NCBI GenBank assembly: GCA_000442125.1
Contig: KE546976.1
Coordinates: forward strand, 1-64,000
DNA: 64,000 nt
Origin: Opeltia flavorubescens
Taxonomy: Eukaryota > Ascomycota > Lecanoromycetes > Teloschistales > Teloschistaceae
Direction: 5' to 3'
Shown here: piece after piece, positions 14,201 to 27,243 of the stretch
Layout of the letters: every line of letters starts with the position of its first letter
Position numbering within the stretch: the stretch's first letter is position 1
The notes under the pieces: generated by a model
Told to the model about the DNA's origin: nothing
What the model saw: the letters and a program-made list of their open reading frames with translations, nothing else
Database searches by the model: none
Translations under genes and position numbers: made by a program

Positions 14201-17200
14201 TTAGGTAATTATTATTTAATATTTATTTCTATAAAAAATCGGGAGTTTTAAATAAAAAGGAATATAATTTAATTAATAAACCTTTAAATTAAAATTTATT
14301 TCGTGAAATCGATAGATTATATCTGGTTGTATCGTTTATAAAATAAAAATTAGAAAAATCTAGGAAAAACCTTTTATTTTAATACAAATTGAATATATAG
14401 ATTAAATAAAAAATATTATCGAGGTTATTATTTTTAATAAAAATTACGTGACTTTATTTAAAATTCTATAGGTATACTAATTTATAAAAAATTAGAGTAA
14501 AATTAAATATTACTAATTTTCTATAATAAATTTATTTTATTTTTATTAAATTTTATTATTTAAAATTTTAAACTAATATAGTTTTTAAAAGGATTAAAGG
14601 CTATTAATAATAATAATCGAAAAAATAAATTAATATATTTTACCGTTTATTTATTATTTTAAATAACGATTTTATTATATAATTAAAAGCGAATAATAAA
14701 TTAAAGAAAACCGCGGCTTTTAAAACTATTAAAGAAAAAAAATTTAGTAATATAATAAATATAATTTAAGCTTTTAATACTATTATAAATAAAAATAAAA
14801 TTAAACCTATAATTTATAGTAATATATTCTAATAATATAAATTTTAGTTTTATTAATTATTTACTAGTTTTAAATTTCGAAAATATTCTACAGGTTAAAA
14901 CTAAAAAAGAAGACTATAATTTTATAATAAAAATTCGGGTATCGAATTTATAAAATAATTATAATAAATATAAAAATATAAATAATACGTTTAATATTTA
15001 AATAGGTATTTTTTTTTAATTTTAATTTTATATCTTTTTTAGAACCCAATTATTAAAGTTATTATTAATAGAATTACTTTTTAGTCCGATATTCGAAACC
15101 TAATATTTAAAAAAACAGTTAATTACTATAAAAGTTAAGTTAAACTTTTATATAGTTTTATTAATAGTAAAACGAATAATAATAATTTAATTATATATAA
15201 AAAACAATTTATTCTATTTTTTTATTAAAAATATATAATTAAATAATTAGATAATTAAATAATTAGAAATAAGTTTAAAAAAAAAAGTTGGTAATAAAAT
15301 TAAAGATAATTTAGTCGATAATATTTTTAAAGTATTTTAAATCTAGATATATACTATTAAACGAAAAAAATATTTTTAAATTATATTTTTAAAAGATATT
15401 ATATTAGAAGTAATTAATTAAACGATTTTTTAATATTATACTTATTCGTATAATATATAACTATTATATATTATATAAAAAAATAATATAAAAAGGTAAT
15501 ATATTATTATTTATCTAGTTATAAAAGCTATATTTTTAATTTTATCTACTTTTATTAAACCTTTAGCTATTTCTATAATAATCGATACCCGAATAACTAT
15601 TTATTAAAATAACCTAGATTATATATAAGCGAAAAAATAAACTTCGCGTTTTTTTTTTTAATAATAATATACTTGATATAAATAATTGTAAACCCGATAT
15701 TTATCGATAATTAGTAATTCCGTTTTAATAATATAAAATAGTAATATATTTACTATTAAAGAAAGCGATAATATAAACTTTCGTTATTTTTTAAAATATA
15801 TATAAAGTCTATAATTAAATACAAAACTCTATATTAGAATAATAATCTAAAATAATCTTTTTAATAAATTATATAAAGATTGCTTTAAAAATAAAAAACT
15901 TTATTATATATTATAAATATCGAATTTTTTAAAAAATAATTGTATTTAATTTAAAATAAAAACGACGTTTAAATTAATAAAATATTAGTTTAATATAGTA
16001 AATTTAATCGATTATTATATTTATTTTAATAATACTATTTTAGCTAAATTTCGCGCTAAAAAAGAATTTCCTTTTATAATTAGAATATTTTTAAAGAACT
16101 GGAATTTATAAATACTTTATTTATCGAAGTATATAACTTTAATATATTATTTTTAATTAGCGCTATTATTTAGATAATAATATATTATATATTATATAGT
16201 ATATTTCTAAATATCGAATATTTTATATAATAATAATATAGTAGAAAATTAATAATAATAGTATTAAAATTAAAAAATAATAAATAGTTATAATATTTTA
16301 ATTTTATATATTAAAACTGTAATTATTTAAAATTTTATTTATATAATAAATTTTATATATAATAACTCTAAAAATATTAAATTTGCTATCTAAAATTATT
16401 CGATTATATATTACTATTTTATTATTTATAAAACTTTTATAAATTAAAAACCGTAAATATATAGTAAAAAAATAAAAATTAAAATTCTTTTAATATATAC
16501 GAATATTTTCTATAAATAATATAATAAAATAATATAACTATAATAATATTATTTAATAGTATATTCTATTTATTACTACCTTTAAAGCTTTTAATATAAG
16601 AAACTTCTATAGCGAAATATATATCTAGATAATTATTTTATATATATAGATATATTTTACCCGTTTTATTATTAATTACAGCCAGCTTTTTATTATAAAT
16701 AATAGTAAANCGGTTTANAATAATTATTTTAATACTATCCCCGCTATAATATAATTCTTTTATTTTATTTTTTTACTAGCGGTAAACTTTATTCGAACCG
16801 GGTATTAAGTTGTTACTTTTTATATAGTATAGGATTTATTAGATAATTAGGTCTATAATTAATTTTTCGGTCTATATAAAAATAATTAATATATATAATA
16901 TTTATTATATTATAACTATAGGATTTATATTTATAGAGTCGAATATTTATTATCGATTTTTTTATTCTATAATTACTTTTATTTGTAAAATTAATTCGAG
17001 GTATAAAATTAAAAGATTATTAATATATAATAAATCTATATTACCTAAATATATTATTGTAAAGCTTTTAATATTTTTAATTTTTATTTATTTTTTAACG
17101 TTTATTTTTTTCTAACGTTTTTGGGTTTACTAATAATTTTTATTAGTTAATACTATATAATTACACTATAATATTATATTATATTTAAATATCGAGTAAA

Positions 17201-18698
17201 AACTTTTTATAAATATTATATCTAGTTTTATACTATTTTCTCGCGTATTTAATAGATTTTATTAATTATAATTTATCCGTTTCCGATATAATAATTGATA
17301 TTTATAATAGAATTATATTAGTATTTAAATAGTAAATATTTAAAATAAATCGATAATACTAGTAATAATAATAAAATAAAAAATAATTCTATTATAAATT
17401 AATTCTATATAGATTAACCTACCCGTAAAACTTTAAGTAAGTTATTATTTATAAAACCGTTTTATTTTCGACGATTATTTTAACGCCTATTATTTTTATA
17501 ATTTAATATAGATAAAATATAGTACTAATTATTAAAGGTAATATATTTTATTAATATATTATTAACGATTTTAATATTAATCCGTTGAAGTAGCTATTAA
17601 AAAAATTGTATATAAAGGAAATAATATATTAAATAATTGTAATATAAATAAAATTATTAAAGTAATATATCTAGATAATATATTCGAATATAATATATCT
17701 AACGGTATTTAAATAAAGCGTCTAATTAAATTAAAAAAAACGGCGTTCCGTAAAATCGTTCGCTATTAAAAATCGATTGATTTTATTATTTTTAAAGCTT
17801 TATTCGCGCGATTAATATAAAAACTAATTGCGGATTATTCGAATAAAAATAAACGAATTTAGTTTATAGCGTTAGCTATATTATAAAAAGCCGCCGAAGT
17901 ATATATATATAATTTATTCTATAGTAAATATATTACCCCTATATATTATTAAAATTAAAATATTAAAGTTCTTTTAAATATTTAATTAATAGCGATTTAT
18001 AGGAAATAAATAACTATTTAAAAAAAAAATATAAAGTTTATTTTTAAAATTATAATAAATTTTAATATATTATTTAAATAAATAAACTCTAATTTTAATA
18101 AAATATTGGATAAGTAATATTAAACGGGTTTTTAATTTAGATAAAAAGGAAAATTTAAATCGCGCGTTTTTTATAATAAAAAGAATTTAACCGCTTTATT
18201 TTACTTTTATATTTTATTATTAAAAAAAGATTAAAAATTATTTAAAGCTTTTAAATTTATAATAAATCGGGTTTTTTTTTTAAATTCCGCTGGTCTTTTT
18301 TTATAAAAGAAAATTATAATATTTATAGAATTTATTCGGACTTTAAAAGCTTTTAAATTATTTAATAATAATAATTTATAAAATTAAAAATCGAATAATA
18401 GAAATATTAGAATAATATTTAAAGATAATATATTCTAAATTTTTAAACTATTTTATTTATTACTATTTTCGCTATATAAATTACTTTTTAAAAACTTTAT
18501 ATCTTTTTATATAATATACTTCCCGATAATTTTTTTTATTTTTTTATTAATTTCTTTAATTATTTTATTATTATCGCTAGCGTATAATAAAAGAATTTTT
18601 TTATTTTTTATATTTATAACGGTTTTAAACTTTTTTATAAATTTATTTTATTTTTTTTCCGGGTTTTAAATATCGGCAAATTTTAATTTATTAAGCTT

Positions 18699-19345
18699 CG
18701 TCGGCAAAACGGGAAACTGGCCCCTTGGCCCCGGGCAAATAACTAGTCGATTTTTTAGCCCCGGCGGCCCCGGGCTAGATATTAGCGCTAAAATATATAA
18801 TAGACTAGCCCNGGGCTAGCCCTNATNTAATNTATTATTAGTAAAGAAATATTATAAAAAAAAATTAATAAAAAATCGTTTTTAATTTTTTTAAAATTTT
18901 AGCGTTATAAACTAGCGCTAAATCCGTTATATCCGAATTTTTAAAAGTTCTTTTACCCCGCTTTTANNTCGCTAAANCTCTANNGCTATANATATCCACN
19001 NTAATTNAATATAAATATTTTTTTTAAGCGATTTAGCTAAATTTTATACGCGTATTAATTCCCCCGATTATTATAGGCGATAATATAAGCTATATATTAA
19101 TATAACTAGTTACTACTATTTAAAACCTTTTTAATTTTTAAAATTTTTCTATTAATAAGCGCTAGCCGCTGTAGAGGACGCCCGGGGCGCCTATAACGTT
19201 TTTAGGTTGGCTCCGGCGGCCCCGGGCGGGCCCCGGGCGGTAGCACGTTGGCCCCGGGTGTTATAGGGCCTGGTTTGTGGACCCCTGGCCCCTAGGATTT
19301 TGGCTGGCCCGGGGCGCCCAGAAATCGTTTCCCGTTTTACCGACG
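18699..19345. mobile_element. GC-rich foldback / TIR element (647 bp)
   Basis: The left end CGTCGGCAAAACGGGAAAC (18699-18717) is matched by the inverted right end GTTTCCCGTTTTACCGACG (19327-19345) with one mismatch in 19, a C-to-T at a CpA (RIP-type). Inside each end is a GC-rich arm loaded with CCCGGG palindromes (near 18731, 18771, 19183, 19222, 19233, 19253 and 19309); the centre is AT-rich. The size, inverted ends and lack of any open frame fit a non-autonomous DNA transposon or foldback element. No convincing target-site duplication was found. Several N calls inside suggest polymerase or assembly trouble with hairpins. The family is unknown to me. Confidence 0.65.
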
Positions 19346-21487
19346 TTTATCTCGTAGATAACGCGTTATATAATATATTAAACCGTCGATATTATATATA
19401 TTAATATTATTACTAATATATTTTTCGCTGCTTTAAATATTTTATACTATTTAGAATTAACGGCTGTATTTATTATATTATTAGATTATATTACCGGTAA
19501 AATTGGTATTATTATAGTAGATTTTTTTTTAGTTAATAATATTATTTTTTTCGTTTAAACTGTTTTCTTTTAATTTTATAATTTATACCGTTTTATTTTA
19601 TAGTATAATATTTAAAAATAATTAATAAAAATATAAATTATATTATTTTAATATATTACCGTATAGATTATTTATAATTCGAAAATTATTTTTTTAAATT
19701 CGATAATTTTATTTAAATATTTTTTTTTTTTTTTATCGATTATTTAATAAATAATAGTTTTTTTAAATTTTTATACCGCTTTAAATTAGGTTTAAAAATT
19801 TGCGTTTGCTTATATATACGATTTCTTTTCCTTTAATATTATATTATTAAATTACTATATACTATATATTAATAATAGATTGGTGGAATAAGATATAATA
19901 ATATATAATAGAATATAGTTAAGTATAATAGAGTAGAGTTTTATATATAATAATATATATAATTTAATATTAAAGTAAAAATTTTAAATATAATTTAAAA
20001 TTATTTATTAAAAGCTAGAATTTAATTATAAAATTCTATTTTAATTAATTAATTAACTTTAATACTTTTTTTATTCTAGATATTACGGAATTATATTATT
20101 TAATAATTTTAATATACTTTTATTTAATTAAAGTATCTATATATTCTATATTTATTATATTTATCTTTACTAGTTATTCCTTTATTCTATTTACTAGTTA
20201 GATTACCGCGTGTTTTTATTAGTAATAATAGAAAACGCGTTTATATAATTACTAGGTACTAAAATATAGAAGAAATATACCGGTAATATATTATAATAAT
20301 ATATTTAAAATATTATTATCTATTAACTTTAAATAGATCCGAATAATAAAATATATATAATTAAAAATAGTAATTTACCGATTTATCCGAATCTATAAAA
20401 AAGTAATTATTTATTAAATAATAAAAAGTTATCCCTTTTATATTCGCGTAAAAGTAGTTATATTTCTAAAAATATCCCGAGCTATATATTATAAAACGGT
20501 AATCGGGTTTTAAACTATAAAAATTTGTTAAATATAGGTCTATTTAGCGGTAGAAATACTTTTAATCGGCGAAGTTAATATATTAAAAAAAAAACTATTT
20601 TAAATTATTTTAAATTATAGATATTTAGAATAAAAGGGATATATAAAATAAAAAGTATAGTAAAAAAATAATTACTTATAATATAGGAATCGATTATAAA
20701 AAAAAAATCCGTTATAATAAAAAAATCGGTTAAAAAAAAATTAATAAAATAATATAAAATAGTAATACTTTATCTATATAATAAAATAAATTAATATTTA
20801 TAATAATATTATTTTAAACCGGGTACTATTATTTTACGGAAAATCCGTTAATATTAAAAAATTATTAAATTATTACTCTCGAAAGTATTATTTAACCGTT
20901 TAATATAGAAATTACTTTTTAATATATAGAATTATAAGGTCGGTAATCGTAAAAATTCTATAATTAATTATATTTAATTAAATATATTAAATATATTATA
21001 TAAAACTATAAAAGCCTATATAATAATATTTTTCGAAAATAAATATATTACTTCTATATATTACTAGTACTATAATTCTAATATATAATAGATATCTAAC
21101 TTACTATAATATACACGAAACGCGTAACTATTTAAAATAAAGATATATAATTTATTAAAAGTTTTATAAATCGATTTAATATTATTATTAATTAGATATA
21201 ATATATATTTAAGTTGAATAAAAAGTTTAAATATTTAGAATTTATTATTATTTAATAATATTATATATTTATTATAACTATAAATAAAAAAAATAAATAT
21301 ATATTCTTTTAATATTAGTAATAAAATTTATTTAAAATTTAAACTATTTAATTATTTTTATTAAAACTTTATCTATTAATAAATATAATTAAATTAAAAT
21401 TAAAAATAATATAATTTAATAATAATAATAGAATAAAAAGTTTATTTAAATTCTAAAGTTTAAATTTTTATTAGTATAGTTTATAAA

Positions 21488-21700
21488 AAAATCGAGTCGA
21501 GTTAAATTATTAAGTCGGATTATTAGTTTAAATTTTATAATTCAACCCGACTTTCGATCTAAAAATTAGAATTTAGAATCGATTCGACTCGCTAGTAATT
21601 TAATTTAAATTCGATTTAATTTATTAATAATCCGATCTAAAATCGATTATTAAATTAAAAACCCGGGTTTAATTCGACCCGACTCGATTTGATCTGACCA
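21488..21700. repeat. Foldback-like imperfect inverted repeat
   Basis: AATCGAGTCGAGTTAAATT near 21490 pairs, with about four mismatches, with the reverse complement of AATTCGACCCGACTCGATT near 21673. Further CGACTCG/CGAGTCG and CCCGAC words lie between them. The stretch keeps more C and G than its surroundings. It may be a RIP-eroded miniature inverted-repeat element or a remnant of a CGACC-type satellite. Confidence 0.35.
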
Positions 21701-24700
21701 GTCTATTTATTATAGAATAAAAAAATTAAATTAATAAACTACTAAATATTTTTAATTTTAAATTTATAATATTTAATTTTTATATTTTATTTCTTTTTAA
21801 TATATAGATTTTTTTGTTTTTTTTATTAGATTTATTATAACTCGGGTATTATTTCTAGTAGAACCCTTTTAAAAGCTAAATATAGAATATATAATAAAAT
21901 AAAAATAAAATTACCGTTTATAATTTATTTATTAAAAAAAATAACGGCTAGTTTTAAAATCGCTTTAATTTATATAATTAAAATTTTAAAAGGAAATAGT
22001 TAATAATTAAATAAAATAAATATAAATTTTAAAACTTTTTATATATCGAGAATCTAGAATTATTAATAACCCGCTTTAATACTATAAACTATAATATTCT
22101 TTTTTATTAACTTTAAAAAAAAATCGATATAGTAGAAATTATCGATAAATAATACTAGATTAATTTTATAAAAAAAAATAAGTAAAGATTAAATATTATA
22201 GAATTCGTTTTATATTTTTAACGGAAGGTTAATAAAAGCTATTATTATAATTTAATATTTTTAATAAATTATAAAATTCCGTGGTTAATAGAATTTTAAA
22301 TTAAAATTAAAATAGTAAACTTTATTAATAGTTTTAGCGAACTAGTATAATTTTTATAAGAAGTTATCGATTATATAAAATTTATCCGCGGTTTAAAAGA
22401 CTTTAAAATTAGTATATAAATTATTATATATATTTTTATTTAAACGGTTAATTACCCGTTAATTAATAATAATAAACTGATTATAATTTAAAACTTTATA
22501 GTTTTTATTATTTAAAGGCGGTATTTATTTAATAAATAATATAAATATATTAAAAGTAAAATTATATAATTTAATAAAAATTAGCTTTTAATAAATATAA
22601 AAAATATTAAATAAATTTAAATAAATTATTATAGTTTTTATATCGCGAGTTATTAAAAATAAATAATATTTAATTTTAATCTTTTTTATTAATATAATTA
22701 AATAGATAAAAATTTCCTTTTATTTTTTAAAATAATATATTTTATTTATAAAAATAACGCTATAAAGTTATTTAAAAATAAAATATTTATTAAAATTAAA
22801 ATCGATATAAATTTAACGCGAAAATATAATATTTTTAATAATATCGAAATATTTATTTAACTAATTAAAAAAATTATTTTATATAATTAATAGATAATAA
22901 TTTCGTGTATTAATTTTTAATTTTAAATTATAACTAATAATAACTAATATTAATTTCTAATATTTAGAAAGACCGGCGGCGCGATATTTTATTTTCTTCT
23001 AGAAGTAGGCGAGATTACGAGTAGAAATAAGGTAGGATATATTAATAAATTTTTTCTTTCTAATATAAATTTTATTATAAGCGTTTAAAAAGATATAAAA
23101 ATATTTTTAACTAATTTTATTATTATAAACGATTTTTAAAATAAAACGGATAATAATATCGATTTAAATAGCCTATTCTTTATAGCGAAAGAAATAAAAA
23201 TTTTTATTTATATAAATTTTCTATTAGCGCGTAAATTCTACCGGTAAAAAAATATAGAAAAAAAGGATATAAATATAAAATCGCTAACTACTACTATTAA
23301 CGCTATATTCGATTTTTAATTATTTTATTATATTTAGAATATAACCGTTTAAAGCGATTTATTAGTTTTATATTATAATTTTAAAATATAACGGGTAATA
23401 GAAAAATATAAACGCTTTTTTATAAATTATAAAAATAGTAATATAAGTAATAAAATTATTAATATTCTATTCGCGTTTTAAATTAATATTTATATTTAAA
23501 ATTTATTTAATATATCTTTTTTTTAATTATATATAATCGAAGCTCGAATAATTAGATTTTTTAACTAGTAAAAAAGCCTATTAAATATTATAGAATTTAT
23601 TATATCTATTTTCTCGTAGAAAAAAAAAATATTAAAAGAATAAAAATAAAAAATAATAATTTGTATAATTTACGATATTAAAAAATAAGTTAAAAAAATT
23701 CTAAAATTAATTAAAGGCGCGGAAATTTATATTTTATTATTTTAGTTATTTTATTTATAATTAAATATTATATAGCTAATTTAAATTTTAAAATTTACTA
23801 CTATAGTAATAGGTAGCTTTTATAATATTAACTAGTTTATTATTTAGATTATAATATTATTAAAAATTTATAAAAAAATTAGAGTTATTTTATTTATAAA
23901 AATTTTTAATTAGATTATTAAAATTTTTTAATTAAACCGCGGAATTATTTAAATTAAAATTTATATTAAATTTTTTTTTATTTAAAGCCGTATTATTTAT
24001 AAAATTAAAGTTTATATTTTTAATACCGCTAGTATAAAAGAAAAAACTACTATTTTTTATAATATTAAATTAAGAATTATAAAATAATATTAGTATAATT
24101 TAGTTCGATATTAATATTAAAAAAAAGTTAATTAGATTATTTTATATAAAAAACGGGATATAATTAATAATAAACCGATTATAAATTAGTAAAAATATTA
24201 TCTAGTTATCGACTTAAAAAAATAGTATTTAATTAATTATAGAAAAAAAATAAAAATTACAGCGTATTAAACTAAAAAAAGTTAAAAAAATAAATAAAAA
24301 ATATTTAGTTTATAATTAAACCTTAAATTATATAAAAATAAAAAAAAAAAAATTTATAAATATTTTATTACTTATAAATAATTTTTAAAAGAGTTAGATT
24401 TTTATATTATCGGAACTTTTTTTAATACTATTAAAAAAAATATTCGATATAATCGCTATTATCGTTTTATAAAATATAACCGATAGTAATAATATAAAGG
24501 GAGAAATTAAATATTATTAAAATTATAAAAATTAATTTAATAATCGATTTAATTTATAATATAAATTTATAATAAAATATTAGTAAAAGATTTTATTAAA
24601 CGATAAATATATTAAATATAAAATAAACTAAAAAATTAAAGTAAATATTAATATCGCTAGTAATTAATATTTTTATTAGGTTAGTATTATTAATTAATAA

Positions 24701-25800
24701 TATAGAGCGGTAATAGGGTTAAATTTATTAGAAAATAATATAAAAAAGAATTCTATATTTTAACTAGTAAAAACTATAAATAATTAAAACGGGTAGATAT
24801 TAGAAATAATAAAAAGAAAAAATTCGAGGTATATAAATAAAAAATAATTTTAAAGATTTTATTTTAAATAATTTAATCCTTTAAAATTAATAGTACTTCT
24901 ATTAATATTTTAATAGGTAGGTTTAATATATTAAAAGTATCTTTTAATAAAATATCCGATAAACGAGTTATATTATTATTAATATTCTAATAAATATAAT
25001 AAATATTATAATTTATTTAATAAATTTACTTTTTATTAAAATTAAATTAGTAATATTTTTTAAAATTATTAAATATACTTTACTTTTAGTATAATATACT
25101 ATAGGTTAATAGTAAAAAAAAAAAAAAATAGATAGTATAGAAAAAAAAAGGCCTTATATAAATAAAATAAAATAAAAATAGAAAAATAAATAAAAAAGAT
25201 TGGAAAAATTAAACGATAATTTTAAAATCGGCTAATTATAAATATAAAAAAAATAGTAATATACTTTTAATAATAAAAAATAAAATTAATTAATTTAAAT
25301 AAATTTTAAAATAAGCGATTATTTAAATTATTTAGAATATAATAAATATTAAAAATTAATAATAACTATAATTTATATAATTAATAAAATAATAATAAAT
25401 TTTTTTTATTATTACTAGAAAAGTTTTAAAAAGAAGTATTTATAGAGATTTTTAGATAAAAATTTTTTAATTCGATAATTTCTAAAAGAAATAATAATAG
25501 ATAAAAAGTTTATATAATAAAATTTGAAAATTTCTAAATCCTATAGTTATATTATTAATTTACCTCTTTTGCTTTTATAATAAACCGGACTGTATAAAGT
25601 AATCAAAATAGTAATTTTTTTACTATTCGCTAGAAAAAGAAAAGAGGAAAAAATAATATTACAAAATATTCCAATAATATAATTAAATAAGTAGCGAGTT
25701 TTTAGCTACTAATTTAATAGAAAATTACATCTTTATATTTAATTAAATTATAATTTATTAATTAAAAAAGCTTTAGAATCGATATTAAAAAATCAATAAA

Positions 25801-26202
25801 AAATACAAATCTCCAAGGCTTGGCTTAAACGCAAAGTGGTCAATGCAACCGATCCGTTAGCGCTAGTAAGATACTAGTAACGCTCGCTATCGACGATTTC
25901 TACCGTTCTAGGCCTCGCCTAGCTGCTTTAGGTTTATTATACATCTGTATCGATCTATTATCCGCGTAGGACTGCTCTTTTCCATCCCTTAAGGAGGGGA
26001 AAAACAAGGTTCCATCTTATCTTCTCCGAAATCCAACGTGCTTCAACAGGAAATATTACGATTGATCCCTCCTTGGTATCTAGCTAGTCTATTAATAACT
26101 CAAGAAATATATTTACTCCGTTATCGGAGGAATATAGTATATAGTATACTACTATATCTTAACGACTTTGGTATTATTTTGTTCCTATCCGGTCTATCTA
26201 TA
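25801..26202. other. Transition zone at right edge of RIP block
   Basis: Composition becomes normal within a few bases of 25,800. The stretch is short and gene-free and precedes the first gene. It holds CTAGTAAGATACTAGTAACG-type short inverted words and no recognised element. Confidence 0.4.
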
Positions 26203-27243
26203 ATGCTGTTCAGCTAAGCGCTTACCGTATTGGCTCTGGCTGCTATCCGTATCCACGCATCCGCTTTTNATGAGTTGAATCCTTGTAATCTCTCACCAGA
26301 GGAATGTTCCAAAGTCGTAAAGATTGTCAACCTCTTGGAAGTTCACAAAGCAACCCCATTCTGTTTATCCTTCCTCTCCCTCAAACCAGCTACTGTCAGA
26401 GTCACTTCCATCGTGTGCGCAACGACCTTAAGCTATGTTTTTTTTCCCCAAAAACGCTTACTATATAACTATAACTACAACCGCTAGTTTCACGACTACA
26501 TCAGGAACCGCCTTGTAAGCTCGTGTACCTGCTCTATCTCCGATTCCAAATACTCACACTCTGTTCAGGACCTCCATTGTTTTCAAACCAGGAAATCCTC
26601 CTGCTGCCAAGCTACGGAGAGAAGTCGATCTCAAACGGGACGCCACGCCCACCGTCCCGGCTTATATTAAGAACTACGCCCCATCGGCCATCTCAAGCGC
26701 ATGTTCATGCTTGGATATTCCAACACCAACCCCGTCGAGTATTACAACTACCACGAAAACACTGACCACAACCGTAACGGTTGCGCCGCCGGTAGTGACT
26801 TCCACTATATATCGTAAGTTGTTGAGACTCATCGCCGCGCACACACGTATCAAACTACTGACTAATCAACTCCTCCTTTTTCAGCATGCGCAACTCCCGT
26901 CCCAACTCTCATCCCCACAGTCCCATTCGGCAATCCCAACTACGCCGTCGTCGGCGACACAGCCAATGAACTCTACGGCTCGGGCACGCCGGGCGAAACC
27001 ATCGAAGGCTGCTGCAACCTGTGCTACTTCGGTGTTCAGAACTGCATCCTCGCCGTATTCTACGGGTATCAAGGCTGCGTAGTCATACGACCCAGTGTCC
27101 CTGTAGGCACTGGTATAGGCCTCAGCGACGTATGTCCCGTCGGGCAGTTTGCCGGGTTGATATACAGCCGGGATACGACACCGCCGTTTAGGAGTCAGGG
27201 GGATATTGCGGGGCCGTGTGGGCAGGTTTATAATAATTTGTGA
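26203..27243 (+). pseudogene. Secreted Thr-rich, Cys-rich protein, disrupted
   Basis: A three-exon gene can be reconstructed: exon 1 26203-26514, intron 26515-26568, exon 2 26569-26813, intron 26814-26884, exon 3 26885-27243; phases agree at both introns. From ATG 26203 a signal-peptide-like hydrophobic stretch follows, but codon 5 is TAA (26215-26217), which one C-to-T change at CpA would make from CAA. A second break is a one-base frame change in the T8-C4-A5 homopolymer run near 26440-26460; an N at 26270 shows base quality is imperfect here, so this one could be a sequencing error. The product would be a signal peptide, a region ending in SSACSCL, a Thr-rich linker (ITTTTKTLTTTVTVAPPVV), then a C-terminal domain with paired cysteines (GCCNLC, NCILAV) resembling PAN/apple-type fungal secreted domains. 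It lies only 400 bp from the RIP block. The secreted role is inferred; the exact family is not recognised. Confidence 0.6.

Larger units (their letters stand above)
430..25800. repeat. Subtelomeric RIP-mutated AT-rich block
   Basis: About 25.4 kb of continuous AT-rich DNA in which CpA and TpG are nearly absent and TpA is dominant; for example 5161-5220 and 8041-8100 contain neither CA nor TG. No open frame longer than 60 codons occurs on either strand. This is what repeat-induced point mutation (C-to-T at CpA in duplicated DNA during the ascomycete sexual cycle) leaves behind. The content was presumably transposons and subtelomeric gene families, but I could not identify any ancestral protein by eye. 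Scattered N calls (2853, 16710, 16718, and a cluster at 18.81-19.01 kb) mark difficult assembly. The right edge is sharp, at about 25,800. Embedded structures are listed separately. Confidence 0.93.
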
